A program made the position numbers and the translations under genes. This document shows, piece after piece, positions 1 to 8,024 of a DNA stretch of 64,000 nt; within the stretch, counting starts at the first letter, position 1, and each line of letters begins with the position of its first letter. The DNA is from Caryophanales bacterium UBA784. Its GTDB lineage: Bacteria; Bacillota_I; Bacilli_A; RFN20; CAG-288. A model generated the notes under the pieces. That model did no database searches. It was not told the origin of the DNA and saw only the letters and a list, made by a program, of their open reading frames with translations. The DNA lies in the NCBI GenBank assembly GCA_002297045.1, contig DBJE01000005.1, positions 22,408 through 86,407 of the forward strand. Direction: 5' to 3'.

Positions 1-2
1 GG

Positions 3-590
3 AGGGCATCTGCCATGGCTCTTTCCAGTGTGACTGTCTGTCTTAATGCCCTCCGTCTTAACCTTGTCTCCCTTTCCCGTCTTGGAAAGAAAAAAGAACC
101 CTTGCCGGTTTTAGACGGTAGGGTAAAGGATGACAAAGAGGGGCTAGTCCATAAGCAGAGGCTGATTCCTGATAGGAGGTGTCAGCACTGTGTCGAGAAG
201 ATTACCGATGCCCTCTCTTCCTTACCGGGTGTCTATCATGTGTCTGTCTCCCTTGAAAAAAAGGAAGCGGAATGTGATGTTAAGGATTTGTCGGATTCTA
301 CTCTTCTTGATGCAGTCAGGAAGGCAGGATATAGTCCGAAGATGATTCAGAAATTGGAGGAAAAGAAAATGAATCAGAATGAAAAGCAGGTTGCTGTCGT
401 CAAAGGCAGGAGGTGCCATGGATGTGAAAGGGCAGTAGAAGGAAGCTTAAAGAAATTAAGCGGCGTTCTTTCCGTTAAGGCCGACCACAGCAAAGAAGAG
501 GTGACTATTGAATCAGAAAAGGGAGTCTCTTCTTCTGATGTGAAAAAGGCGGTAGAAGATGCCGGTTATCAGTTCGTCTCTTTAAAGTAA
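3..590 (+). CDS. copA: Copper-transporting P-type ATPase CopA, C-terminal end with two HMA domains (partial)
   Basis: The gene enters from the left edge, so only the last 195 or so codons are visible. The first residues (SAMALSSVTV followed by NALRL) match the last membrane helix of CopA-type P1B ATPases, where Met and Ser-Ser contribute to the copper site. The family exports Cu(I) using ATP. After a basic linker come two heavy-metal-associated domains, with CxxC motifs RRCQHC at about positions 175-195 and RRCHGC at about 410-425. Most CopA proteins carry HMA domains at the N-terminus, so a C-terminal pair is unusual. Both motifs have Arg-Arg before the first Cys instead of the usual Gly-Met-Thr. 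csoR follows 17 bases downstream, which supports a copper operon. Whether further HMA domains exist at the N-terminus cannot be seen. Confidence 0.85.
   Translation, partial: RASAMALSSVTVCLNALRLNLVSLSRLGKKKEPLPVLDGRVKDDKEGLVHKQRLIPDRRCQHCVEKITDALSSLPGVYHVSVSLEKKEAECDVKDLSDSTLLDAVRKAGYSPKMIQKLEEKKMNQNEKQVAVVKGRRCHGCERAVEGSLKKLSGVLSVKADHSKEEVTIESEKGVSSSDVKKAVEDAGYQFVSLK
356..371 (+). promoter_or_regulatory. Internal Shine-Dalgarno and ATG within copA
   Basis: GGAGG at 356-360 lies 8 bases before an in-frame ATG at 369. Starting there would give a 73-residue protein (369-590) that is exactly one HMA domain, the size of a CopZ copper chaperone. The site sits in the linker between the two HMA domains. 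That the site is used is inference. Confidence 0.5.
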
Positions 591-607
591 AAGGAAAGGG
601 GAAGCAA

Positions 608-880
608 ATGGCTCCGGACACAGACAAGAAGAAAATTTCCCGTCAGCTTGCCATTGCCAAAGGACAGAGGGATGGAATATCCAAAAGGATTGAGGAAGGA
701 AGCTATTGTATCGATATATCCAATCAGCTTCTTTCCACTATTTCCTTGCTTAAGCGGGTCAACGAGGAAATTATATCCGGACACTTAAGCCATTGCGTTA
801 GGAACGCACAGAGTGAGGAAGAAAAGAGACAGAAACTAAAAGAGAGGGAAGAGGTCCTAAAACGAAGGTCTTCCTTATAA
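608..880 (+). CDS. csoR: CsoR-type copper-sensing transcriptional repressor
   Basis: This 90-residue all-helical protein belongs to the CsoR/RcnR family (DUF156), tetrameric repressors that release DNA on binding metal. The Cu(I) ligand pattern is complete: Cys34, His59 and Cys63, with the canonical spacing of 24 and 3 residues between ligands. It begins 17 bases after copA and has a purine-rich ribosome-binding site (AAAGGAAAGGGG), so it is probably cotranscribed and controls the copper operon by feedback. The Cys-His-Cys set points to copper rather than nickel or cobalt sensing. Confidence 0.92.
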   Translation: MAPDTDKKKISRQLAIAKGQRDGISKRIEEGSYCIDISNQLLSTISLLKRVNEEIISGHLSHCVRNAQSEEEKRQKLKEREEVLKRRSSL

Positions 881-1073
881 GAACACACATCTTCCGCTAT
901 TTATACAGGTTGTCTTGGAAACTATAACCGAAATGTTTATGATTTCTTCTTGCAAACAATTATTACTGAACGTTTCCTTTGTTTTGTCAGTGGATGAAGT
1001 GCTATAGGCGGGAAAGGAACTTAGAGGTTTTGCCTGTCTGTTTAGGATTTCAACTGGAATATTGCTCTGTTTC

Positions 1074-2240
1074 TTAGTTTTCTCTTTTTGCCTTTTCGCT
1101 TCGGTACTCCTTGACCTGCCTTTTGATTTGGTTGGAAAGTTCCTTCCTGTCGCAAGGCTCAAGATACCTTTCCTGCCTATTGCTAATCTGTTTACGGAAG
1201 ACATCCTGCCTATGATATTCGCTAAGCCTAGCCCGGATAGTGTACCGACCGATGATGTAGGTCCTTGCTCCGTTACCGATAAGCTGGGCACCCCTGTCGA
1301 TGACTGATCCTAGCCTTTGCACCCTTGTCGAGGAGGAATCCTTCTTAAAGATTTTCGATGCCAAGGAAACTCCTCTTGGCATCGAGCTAAGGCCGAGTCC
1401 GACACAGGCGGAAGTGACGACTTTAATCCTAATGCGGTTCCTTTCCTTGTTGGAAGGACGGAAACCATAGAGCCAGACGATATCTTTGATCCTTTCCCTG
1501 TTTTTGATGACAATAATGCCGGCATCGACAAGGGTGTCCGGGCTTACTGCGGTCAGGGTTCCGCAGAGAACTGCTTTTTTCCATATCCTTCCTTTCGCCT
1601 TTTTATAGATGACTCCGTTTTTCTTCCTCCTGATGGATAGATTTTCCGCCAATTCTGTTGAGTCTTTGCTTTTGTAGGAGGGAATGCTTTTTCCGTAATG
1701 CCGGATTTGTTTTGTCAGCTTATCTAACGCCAGACTGTCTTCCTTTTTCTTGGTGTAGAGTTCCTTTATGCTTTCGCTCTGGCTGACAATGTTCTCTGCC
1801 CTCTTCCAACGGATGCGGTTATTCTTGTTTTCCGCATTTCTCTTATTCTGATTCTGCTTGGAAAAATCCAGGTCAAAAGAGTGACGGGAATAGATGTCGA
1901 CAAGGATAAGAATAAAGATAATAGTATAAAAGAGTGTAAGAAGGCCGCCCACACAATAGCCGGCTATCTTATTCCTCTCATAGATGTTCCGGGTGATGGA
2001 GGCAAATAGTCCGATACCGACTAAGTAGCCCATCAAGGTCAATAAAATAAGAATAGCCCGGCTTCTTTTCTCCTGACTGGATTTGACGTGATAGTCCTGG
2101 TATTCCTTAAACGACCTTTCTACGTCATCATCGATTGAGCTGATGTCCTGATAAGAGACATCGATCCTTGTCGGTGGCTCCTTTTCCGCTTTCGCCTCTA
2201 TGACACCGCTTCTCTTTGCGGGTAGTTCGTTTTGGTCCAT
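1074..2240 (-). CDS. DUF697-like membrane protein
   Basis: The protein has 388 residues. A charged N-terminal region of about 60 residues precedes two membrane segments at about 63-82 and 93-115. A lysine-rich helical stretch follows, then a C-terminal region from about 215. That region resembles DUF697/YcjF proteins: a Ser-Pro-x-x-x-x-x-Asp motif (SPDTLVDAG), a following helix ending in LYGF, and a late segment IDRGAQLIGNGARTYIIGR. DUF697 proteins are membrane-associated and their biochemical role is unknown. The start has a good ribosome-binding site (AGGAAG). About 190 bases between csoR and this gene hold nothing recognisable. The family call is moderate. Confidence 0.65.
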   Translation of the reverse strand: MDQNELPAKRSGVIEAKAEKEPPTRIDVSYQDISSIDDDVERSFKEYQDYHVKSSQEKRSRAILILLTLMGYLVGIGLFASITRNIYERNKIAGYCVGGLLTLFYTIIFILILVDIYSRHSFDLDFSKQNQNKRNAENKNNRIRWKRAENIVSQSESIKELYTKKKEDSLALDKLTKQIRHYGKSIPSYKSKDSTELAENLSIRRKKNGVIYKKAKGRIWKKAVLCGTLTAVSPDTLVDAGIIVIKNRERIKDIVWLYGFRPSNKERNRIRIKVVTSACVGLGLSSMPRGVSLASKIFKKDSSSTRVQRLGSVIDRGAQLIGNGARTYIIGRYTIRARLSEYHRQDVFRKQISNRQERYLEPCDRKELSNQIKRQVKEYRSEKAKREN

Positions 2241-2280
2241 CCTATCTTCCTGCCTTAGCTTATTTTATCTTAGTCTGGGG

Positions 2281-2309
2281 AAAAAGAAAAAGGGGCGGCC
2301 TTGCGCCCC
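2281..2309 (-). terminator. Rho-independent terminator after the galE-nucleotidyltransferase pair
   Basis: On the minus strand GGGGCG and CGCCCC pair around a 6-base loop (2292-2309) and are followed by a T-rich run (2281-2291). It lies just after the stop of the nucleotidyltransferase gene. Confidence 0.85.
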
Positions 2310-2313
2310 GATT

Positions 2314-3165
2314 CTAATCTTTTGGATAAAGACCCTCTTTGATCCTCTTCTCAATCGCATCATGGACAAAAGGAAGATCTTCCTTGTACGTCCTTCCGTA
2401 CCAACGGTCTGCGTTGTTATAGACTTTTACTGTGGCTCCCTCTTTAATGCCGTCATTGATTCCGTCCTGGACCAAGTACTCGTCTTTCCTTAGGTTTGCG
2501 CTAGCAAGGAAATGCTTATACCCTTTATCTAAATAGGAGAAGACATCTTCGGTTAATCCCCAAAGGTTCCTGCTTACCGGAGTATCAAGGACAAGTCTGA
2601 CTTTCTCTCCGTCGATAAATCCGTTTCCGTCTTTATCGATGTTCCTTCCTTCTTTTGTCTTTATGAGGAAACCGTCTTTGAGAGTACAGATACCACGGTT
2701 CACGACTCCGTTATCGCTTAGAGTATTCTTTAATTCATAGCATACCCTTGCGTATTCACCCTTCTTTGCCTTGGCAAGGTGCTTCTGAATCTGCCTAAAG
2801 GCATGGACGCCATAATAGTCATCGGCATTAATGATGCAGAATGGGTTTTTGACTACGTCTTTGCAGCAAAGGATGGCCTGTCCTGTTCCAAAGGGCTTTT
2901 TCCGCTCGGCAGGTTTATCCTTCCTGTCCTGGATGACATAGGTAACCTTCCTTGCTTTTCCAATCCGGTTTCCGATCCGCTCCTTGAATTCTTCTAAGAT
3001 GTCCTCACGGAGAATGAAGACAACGTCTTCGAATCCTGCTTTCTTGGCATCATAGCAGGAAAAGTCTAAAATGCCACGCCCGTCATCGGTGATGGCAGCC
3101 GCCTGTTTAAGCCCTCCGAAACGGGAGCCCCTTCCGGCAGCCATAACCACTAATGTTGTTTTCAT
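2314..3165 (-). CDS. Sugar-1-phosphate nucleotidyltransferase (NTP_transferase family)
   Basis: The protein has 283 residues when started at the ATG at 3165, which has an AGAGG ribosome-binding site; an upstream in-frame ATG would lie inside a hairpin. The N-terminus MKTTLVVMAAGRGSRFGG is the nucleotide-binding loop of sugar nucleotidyltransferases, and NADDYYG carries the metal-binding Asp. Such enzymes join a sugar 1-phosphate to an NTP with release of pyrophosphate. The substrate cannot be read from sequence. Its position directly downstream of galE suggests UTP and glucose- or galactose-1-phosphate, which would resupply the UDP-hexose pool for the Leloir pathway. It is not a standard GalU by length or motifs. 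Confidence 0.8.
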   Translation of the reverse strand: MKTTLVVMAAGRGSRFGGLKQAAAITDDGRGILDFSCYDAKKAGFEDVVFILREDILEEFKERIGNRIGKARKVTYVIQDRKDKPAERKKPFGTGQAILCCKDVVKNPFCIINADDYYGVHAFRQIQKHLAKAKKGEYARVCYELKNTLSDNGVVNRGICTLKDGFLIKTKEGRNIDKDGNGFIDGEKVRLVLDTPVSRNLWGLTEDVFSYLDKGYKHFLASANLRKDEYLVQDGINDGIKEGATVKVYNNADRWYGRTYKEDLPFVHDAIEKRIKEGLYPKD

Positions 3166-3174
3166 AATAAAAAA

Positions 3175-3215
3175 CCTCTTGCCTTTATTATAAGAGGCAA
3201 GAGGCATTAGTCAAA
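3175..3215 (-). promoter_or_regulatory. Promoter inside a terminator-like hairpin between galE and the nucleotidyltransferase
   Basis: On the minus strand CCTCTTGCC (3204-3196) pairs with GGCAAGAGG (3183-3175) and is followed by six Ts, so it looks like an intrinsic terminator. The 12-base loop contains TATAAT (3192-3187), with TTTGAC 17 bases upstream (3215-3210), and the 3' arm contains the AGAGG ribosome-binding site of the next gene. One element could therefore end galE transcripts, start new ones and hide a ribosome-binding site. Confidence 0.55.
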
Positions 3216-3218
3216 TTC

Positions 3219-4241
3219 TTACTTTTCTTCGTATCCGTTCGGATTCTTCTGCATCCAGTTCCATTCGTCCTTGCACCTGTCGGTAAGATTGTATTTGGCA
3301 ACCCAGCCAAGTTCTTTCTTTGCCTTTTCGGCAGAGGCATAGCAGACAGGAACGTCTCCGTCACGGCGGGGAGCGATGACATACGGGACTTTTACTCCGG
3401 TTGCTTCCTCAAACGCATGGACGATATCAAGGACTGAATAACCTACGCCCGTTCCTAAGTTATAGATGTGGACGCCCGGCTTAGTGCAATGTTCGATGGC
3501 GGCAATATGGCCAAGGGCTAAGTCAACGACATGGATATAATCACGGATACAGGTTCCGTCTTTGGTCGGATAGTCATCACCGAAGACATTGAGATGATCA
3601 AGCTTTCCAATGGCGACATCACCAATATACGGCCTGAGATTGTTCGGAATGCCATGGGGGTTTTCACCGATTTCACCGCTTGGATCGGCGCCAATCGGAT
3701 TGAAATAACGAAGAAGCACGATGTTCCAGGAAGGGTCTGCCTTCTCGATGTCCCTAAGCCTTCTCTCAATGATGACTTTGGTTTCGCCATAAGGGGAGGG
3801 AGAAGTGGTCCCTGCACAGGTTTCGTCTAACGGAAGCTTCTTAGGAAGTCCATAGACAGTTGCGGAGGAAGAGAAGATGATGCTTTTTACGTTATGGGCT
3901 CTCCTGACTTCGAGAAGAACCAATGTGCCGACAAGGTTGTTGTCATAGTATTCAATCGGCCTATGGCAGGATTCTCCGACGGCCTTTAAGGCAGCGAAAT
4001 GAATGATGGAATCGATTTTGTTTTCGGTAAAGATCTTATCCCTTCCTTCTCTGTCACGGATGTCGATGTCGTAGAATTTTAAGGAACGTCCGGATAGTTT
4101 CTCTACCCGATGAAGGCTTTCTTTGCTTGCGTTGCAGAGGTTGTCTACGACAACGACTTCAAAACCTTTCTTTAATAGTTCCAGACAGGTCTGTGCACCG
4201 ATGAAGCCTGCTCCACCAGTAACTAAAATGGTTTTTTCCAT
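3219..4241 (-). CDS. galE: UDP-glucose 4-epimerase GalE
   Basis: GalE interconverts UDP-galactose and UDP-glucose with bound NAD, the last Leloir step. The 340 residues are the usual length. The Rossmann motif GGAGFIG is at about 8-14, SSSATVYG carries the catalytic Ser, and the Tyr-x-x-x-Lys pair lies in SPYGETK. The start ATG has a GAGGAG ribosome-binding site. The nucleotidyltransferase follows after 53 bases. galK and galT are about 15 kb away on the same strand, so the Leloir genes are split into two units. Confidence 0.97.
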   Translation of the reverse strand: MEKTILVTGGAGFIGAQTCLELLKKGFEVVVVDNLCNASKESLHRVEKLSGRSLKFYDIDIRDREGRDKIFTENKIDSIIHFAALKAVGESCHRPIEYYDNNLVGTLVLLEVRRAHNVKSIIFSSSATVYGLPKKLPLDETCAGTTSPSPYGETKVIIERRLRDIEKADPSWNIVLLRYFNPIGADPSGEIGENPHGIPNNLRPYIGDVAIGKLDHLNVFGDDYPTKDGTCIRDYIHVVDLALGHIAAIEHCTKPGVHIYNLGTGVGYSVLDIVHAFEEATGVKVPYVIAPRRDGDVPVCYASAEKAKKELGWVAKYNLTDRCKDEWNWMQKNPNGYEEK

Positions 4242-4271
4242 AGCTTTCTCCTCACCCCTTTATTCATTTTT

Positions 4272-4280
4272 AGTATAATA
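4272..4280 (-). promoter_or_regulatory. Probable -10 region of galE
   Basis: The minus strand reads TATTATACT here, giving overlapping TATTAT and TATACT candidates about 30 bases before the galE ATG. No clear -35 was identified. Confidence 0.45.
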
Positions 4281-4803
4281 CAAAAAAAATATTCTTCAAA
4301 GAGAAAAAAACCTTGTTTCTTTCGGTCTATTAAAACGATGGGACTTTGGATTTTGCTTAAGAAGACTCTTTCTGAAAAAGGAGGGAAAATAGAGAGGCCA
4401 CCACTGTTTTTGTGCTTCCGTGCCATAGTGAGGAAAGGTAAATTTTGATTATCTTTGAGGAATGAATGGCGAAAAACTTCCTTAATGCATTCTGTAGTGA
4501 AAAATGCACGAATGTTTTTAAATGGACACAAGTGTATTAAATTGTTGACCTTCATCAGAATCTATGGCAAAGATAGTTAGCACTATACGATAATGGACAA
4601 TAAATACTAATCTAAAACACAGACTAATAGCAGAAGAAAACATAATAAAGGAGATATTAGATATTTAAAAGCAACCTCTTAGATACAAATGAAGTTAGGC
4701 AAGGCAGAATTTCTTCCTTCTTCCTTTTTCAATCCAAATATTGCCCGTTAATGCATCTGTTTCTATTAAAATGTGGTATTTTATTAAGTTACGAGGTGCT
4801 TAT
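4281..4803. other. AT-rich intergenic region between galE and the aldose-epimerase gene
   Basis: About 520 bases are noticeably AT-rich compared with the genes on both sides. An open frame on the minus strand (4223-4555) runs into galE but matches no family I know and has no convincing ribosome-binding site. The last 60 bases probably hold the promoter for the plus-strand gene at 4804. I see no RNA gene or riboswitch. Confidence 0.4.
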
Positions 4804-5682
4804 ATGAAAATTCAAGACAAAGAATTGCTCGTAACAGTCAATCCACAAGGCGGTGCTCTGTCCTCCATTTATAATCTTCGCCGAAAACAGGAATATCTTT
4901 ATCAGCCGATTCCGGAATCCTGGCAGAGCCAGGATATTGTCATCTTCCCCTTCGTGGGAAGAAGGAAAGAAGGAACCTATCTCTATAAGGGAAAGACCTA
5001 TGAAAGGAAAAACCATGGCCTTATCCGTTATAGGACAGGAAAAGAAATCCAGATAAGTGAGAGTGAAGGATCTGTTGAGTTTCATTCTGATGAAGAAACA
5101 AAGAAGAGATTTCCTTTTGACTTCTCTCTGACGGTAAACTACCGTCTGAGGGGAAAGAGACTATCGATTTCCCGTACTGTTACGAATCTCTCTTCGGAAC
5201 CTAGGCCGTACAGGCAAGGGGCACATCCTGCGTTTCTTGTCCCAGGAACAAAGACGGAAAAAGAATTCGATATTTCCGGGAATTCCATCTATTTTCCGAA
5301 GAAAAGGAAATTAACCAGGGTAACTAGGGATAAAGACGGACACTTTATTACCGGGGAGAAGGAATTAGGAAAAGCAAATAGGCTTCCTCTTTCTAAGTCT
5401 CTCTTCCGGTCTTATCCTACTTTGATTTTCAAGGCCGACAATATTCCGTATGTCGACCTTATCAAAAAGGATGGGACCGCTGTCCGTGTTTATAAAGAAG
5501 GAATCTCCTATCTTGCCATTTGGAGCGATAAGGAGTGGGGAAACTTTGTGGCTGTTGAGCCATGGAATGGACTTCCGGATGCGATTGATGCATCAAAAGA
5601 CATCACTGAAAAAGATACTATTGATTTCCTTGATCCGGGTAAGAGCAACAATCTGTTTTCTATCTCTATCGAGATTAAATAG
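4804..5682 (+). CDS. Aldose 1-epimerase family protein (LacX/GalM-like)
   Basis: The protein has 292 residues when started at 4804, where a GAGGTG ribosome-binding site sits 5 bases upstream; the longer upstream frame has none. It belongs to the galactose mutarotase-like superfamily: the motif RQGAHPAF contains the conserved His-Pro, and VAVEPWNGLPDA matches the catalytic Glu region of the LacX branch. The family interconverts alpha and beta anomers of aldoses. Its place beside galE and before the rhamnoside island fits mutarotation of galactose or a related sugar; the exact sugar is inference. Confidence 0.82.
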   Translation: MKIQDKELLVTVNPQGGALSSIYNLRRKQEYLYQPIPESWQSQDIVIFPFVGRRKEGTYLYKGKTYERKNHGLIRYRTGKEIQISESEGSVEFHSDEETKKRFPFDFSLTVNYRLRGKRLSISRTVTNLSSEPRPYRQGAHPAFLVPGTKTEKEFDISGNSIYFPKKRKLTRVTRDKDGHFITGEKELGKANRLPLSKSLFRSYPTLIFKADNIPYVDLIKKDGTAVRVYKEGISYLAIWSDKEWGNFVAVEPWNGLPDAIDASKDITEKDTIDFLDPGKSNNLFSISIEIK

Positions 5683-5689
5683 GAAGAAA

Positions 5690-5717
5690 AATGCCAGTCC
5701 TGTGACTGGCATTTTTT
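5690..5717. terminator. Bidirectional terminator
   Basis: TGCCAGTC (5692-5699) and GACTGGCA (5704-5711) pair across a 4-base loop, with T-runs on both strands. It separates two convergent genes. Confidence 0.9.
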
Positions 5718-6534
5718 AGTCTAAATATTGATCGATTTTTACTGCTTCACTGGTTCTTTCTTTGGTTAGAAGTGTAAAAGACAGTTCCATTTTCTTCCTT
5801 TCGTCAGTGGCTTCGACTGCGAGGATCCTGCAATGAAGGAAATCATTAGGAAAGTAGACCTCGTCAAGAAGTACTTTTTTCAATGAAAAGATTCGAACTC
5901 GAATTTTATAAGGTGCTTCTACCTTAAGAGGGACGACAGAAAGAGAAAATGAGACGACTTGGTGGATGTTGTCATAAAAGGATTTAGGGATTATCGTTTT
6001 CTTTTCAATGACGATTTTGATTTGATGTCTTTCATCCTTTAGAAAGCAAGTCGGTTTATCCATCCTTAACTGGTGGGAATCAATGTCCCGCCTGTGGCTA
6101 TCGTAGAAGGTGATGTCTTCGTCGATTCTGTCTTCGGTAGAAAGAATGCAGTTTTTCTTCTCTATGCGGGCTAGGAAGGAGTTATACATTCGGATTTCCT
6201 TTTTTGCTTCGTCGAGGGAAAATGAAGAAGCAGAAGACGAGAAATATTTTTTCCTTTCTTTTTCAAGATTTGGATCAGGAAAAAAAGAAAAGAGGAGGAA
6301 CGGAGAATCCTCTTCCCTCCTCTTCTGTTTTAGTTCAAGACTTTCCTTGTCGTCTGAAAGGATATAGAGAGTCTTGAGATAGCAAGAGGAAACGTACTGA
6401 ATAAGAAGCTTCCTTTCTTTCTTCCCAGAGAGATGGTTTCTGACTAAGGAAAGATAATTTTCCTTCTTTTTCTGGAAAATATAATCATTCTTCCTCTTTC
6501 TTGCCAGAGGATTTATTCCATAGATGAGACTCAC
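5716..6534 (-). CDS. Hypothetical protein
   Basis: The 272-residue protein probably starts with GTG at 6534, preceded by GAAAGG. I do not recognise the family. The first half is strongly basic and helical, with a Ser-rich stretch near residue 100. The second half has alternating hydrophobic segments suggestive of a beta-rich domain. There is no signal peptide or membrane segment. It converges on the aldose epimerase gene and stands upstream of the AraC regulator on the opposite strand. Confidence 0.6.
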   Translation of the reverse strand: MSLIYGINPLARKRKNDYIFQKKKENYLSLVRNHLSGKKERKLLIQYVSSCYLKTLYILSDDKESLELKQKRREEDSPFLLFSFFPDPNLEKERKKYFSSSASSFSLDEAKKEIRMYNSFLARIEKKNCILSTEDRIDEDITFYDSHRRDIDSHQLRMDKPTCFLKDERHQIKIVIEKKTIIPKSFYDNIHQVVSFSLSVVPLKVEAPYKIRVRIFSLKKVLLDEVYFPNDFLHCRILAVEATDERKKMELSFTLLTKERTSEAVKIDQYLD

Positions 6535-6687
6535 TTTTTTCCTTTCTTTTCTGTATGTAGCAAGTAATCGTTTTACTTAGATTGACCCATACTGACACCA
6601 TTTTTACACGAAATTCCTAAGAATGCAATTCTTCTTGCTGATGTCGTCCACGGCCTGTAAAATAGTAATGAAAGCTGAGGATTTGTT

Positions 6688-7878
6688 ATGGATCTTCCTT
6701 ATGTTCTGGCCAATCTTGCATCATTGACCGGCCTTCCTGTCAGAAAAAGGGAAGACGGGTATCTTTTGAATACGAGGTACTCTGTCGTTTCTTTTCCCTT
6801 CGACCCTTTTTCTCTTCACATGGATAAGGCGATGACAGATGCTTCTGCTTCGGTTTCTTTTTTCTTTACTAAGGATTCTTTCTATTACGGAATCCTGAAA
6901 AAGGGAAGAGAGGCGATTGTCATCGGCCCTGTTTCTCAGGTTCCTTATTCTCCTTCCCGTCTTAGAGATGTTTTGTTCCGATCCGGTGTTTCTAACAATG
7001 ACATTCCAGGCTTTATCCAAGGCTTTTCTGCTCTGCCGACTTATCCACTTCTTGCCAGGGGAAGAATCCTTCTTAGGGTGAATTATATCTGGTCAGGGGA
7101 GAAACTTACTCTTTCGGATGTTTTGATAAAAGAAGAGAATCAGAACCGGATTCTTGATGACTTAGTAAAGCAGAAGGAAGAAAAAGTAGAGAAAAGTGTG
7201 TTTCCGCATAATACCTATTTTAGGGAAAGAAAACTTCTTTCCTATATTAAAGATGGAGATATTGCCGCATTGCACCGCTTATTTCAGTCTGAAAGGCCTG
7301 TACGCGCAGGGACGATGGCACAGTCCCCTATCCGACAGAGGAAGAACACAATCATTGTAACGATCTCTCTTGTTTCCCGTGCCTGCATAGAGGGGGGAAT
7401 GGGTGTGGAAGAAGCAAGGTCTCTCTCCGATAGTTATCTCCAGCAGTGCGAAAGGAGGAATTCCATTCCCGAATTACAGAACCTAAACTACCATAGGATT
7501 ATGGATTATGCCCAGAAGAGGAGCGAAATCAAAGGAACGGACAAGTATAGTGCGACTATCCGGAAGGCCATAGCCTTTGTCCAGCATAACGTGAACAAGA
7601 AAATTACTGCACGGGAAGTCGCCGAAGAAGTCTATTTATCTCCGAACCGACTGGAAATCCGCTTTAAGGAAGAAACGGGAATCACTCTTCATGATTTCAG
7701 GAGAGAAAAGAAGAGGGAGGAAGCCAAGCGGCTTCTTCTGAGTACCCGTCAGACAATCGAGGAAATTTCCATTTATCTTTGCTTCTCCTCTCCTTCCTAT
7801 TTTCAGAACGTCTTTAAAAAGAAATTTGGTCTTACCCCTCGTCAGTTCCGGGAGAACGGATTGAAGGCAGCAGACTAA
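6688..7878 (+). CDS. AraC-family transcriptional regulator of the rhamnoside island (predicted)
   Basis: The 396-residue protein has a C-terminal AraC DNA-binding domain at about 290-390 with two helix-turn-helix units. The second contains the typical IEEISIYLCFSSPSYFQNVF and KKFGLTPRQFR pattern. The long N-terminal part matches the type found in Firmicute regulators of surface or carbohydrate genes but has no recognisable sugar-binding cupin. GAGG stands before the ATG. The gene lies upstream of and on the same strand as the GH3-GPH-GH78-rhaBAD operon, so it probably activates that operon in response to rhamnose or a rhamnoside. The ligand is inference. Confidence 0.85.
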   Translation: MDLPYVLANLASLTGLPVRKREDGYLLNTRYSVVSFPFDPFSLHMDKAMTDASASVSFFFTKDSFYYGILKKGREAIVIGPVSQVPYSPSRLRDVLFRSGVSNNDIPGFIQGFSALPTYPLLARGRILLRVNYIWSGEKLTLSDVLIKEENQNRILDDLVKQKEEKVEKSVFPHNTYFRERKLLSYIKDGDIAALHRLFQSERPVRAGTMAQSPIRQRKNTIIVTISLVSRACIEGGMGVEEARSLSDSYLQQCERRNSIPELQNLNYHRIMDYAQKRSEIKGTDKYSATIRKAIAFVQHNVNKKITAREVAEEVYLSPNRLEIRFKEETGITLHDFRREKKREEAKRLLLSTRQTIEEISIYLCFSSPSYFQNVFKKKFGLTPRQFRENGLKAAD

Positions 7879-7970
7879 TTGTTCTTCTTTGGATGAACGC
7901 GGAACCAAATATCATCAGTTCCCTTTGATAAAGACAAAACAAAAATACACAAAAGATAACGGAATTACAA

Positions 7971-7998
7971 TATAAGCGCTTACACCGTTTCCTATAAT
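7971..7998 (+). promoter_or_regulatory. cre-like palindromic operator and -10 box of the rhamnoside operon
   Basis: TATAAGCGCTTACA at 7971-7984 matches the catabolite-responsive element of CcpA and other LacI-family repressors. It ends 8 bases before TATAAT at 7993-7998, so bound repressor would block polymerase. The ribosome-binding site GGGGGCGA follows at 8012-8019. Confidence 0.65.
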
Positions 7999-8024
7999 AT
8001 CCATATCAAAACGGGGGCGAAGAT

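Noticed and set aside
875..1291. Minus-strand open frame of 138 codons past the end of the DUF697-like gene
   Set aside because: Most of it overlaps the DUF697-like gene in another frame, it has no ribosome-binding site and the product is low-complexity.
4223..4555. Minus-strand open frame of 110 codons upstream of galE
   Set aside because: It runs into galE, lacks a ribosome-binding site and matches no family; the galE promoter lies inside it.
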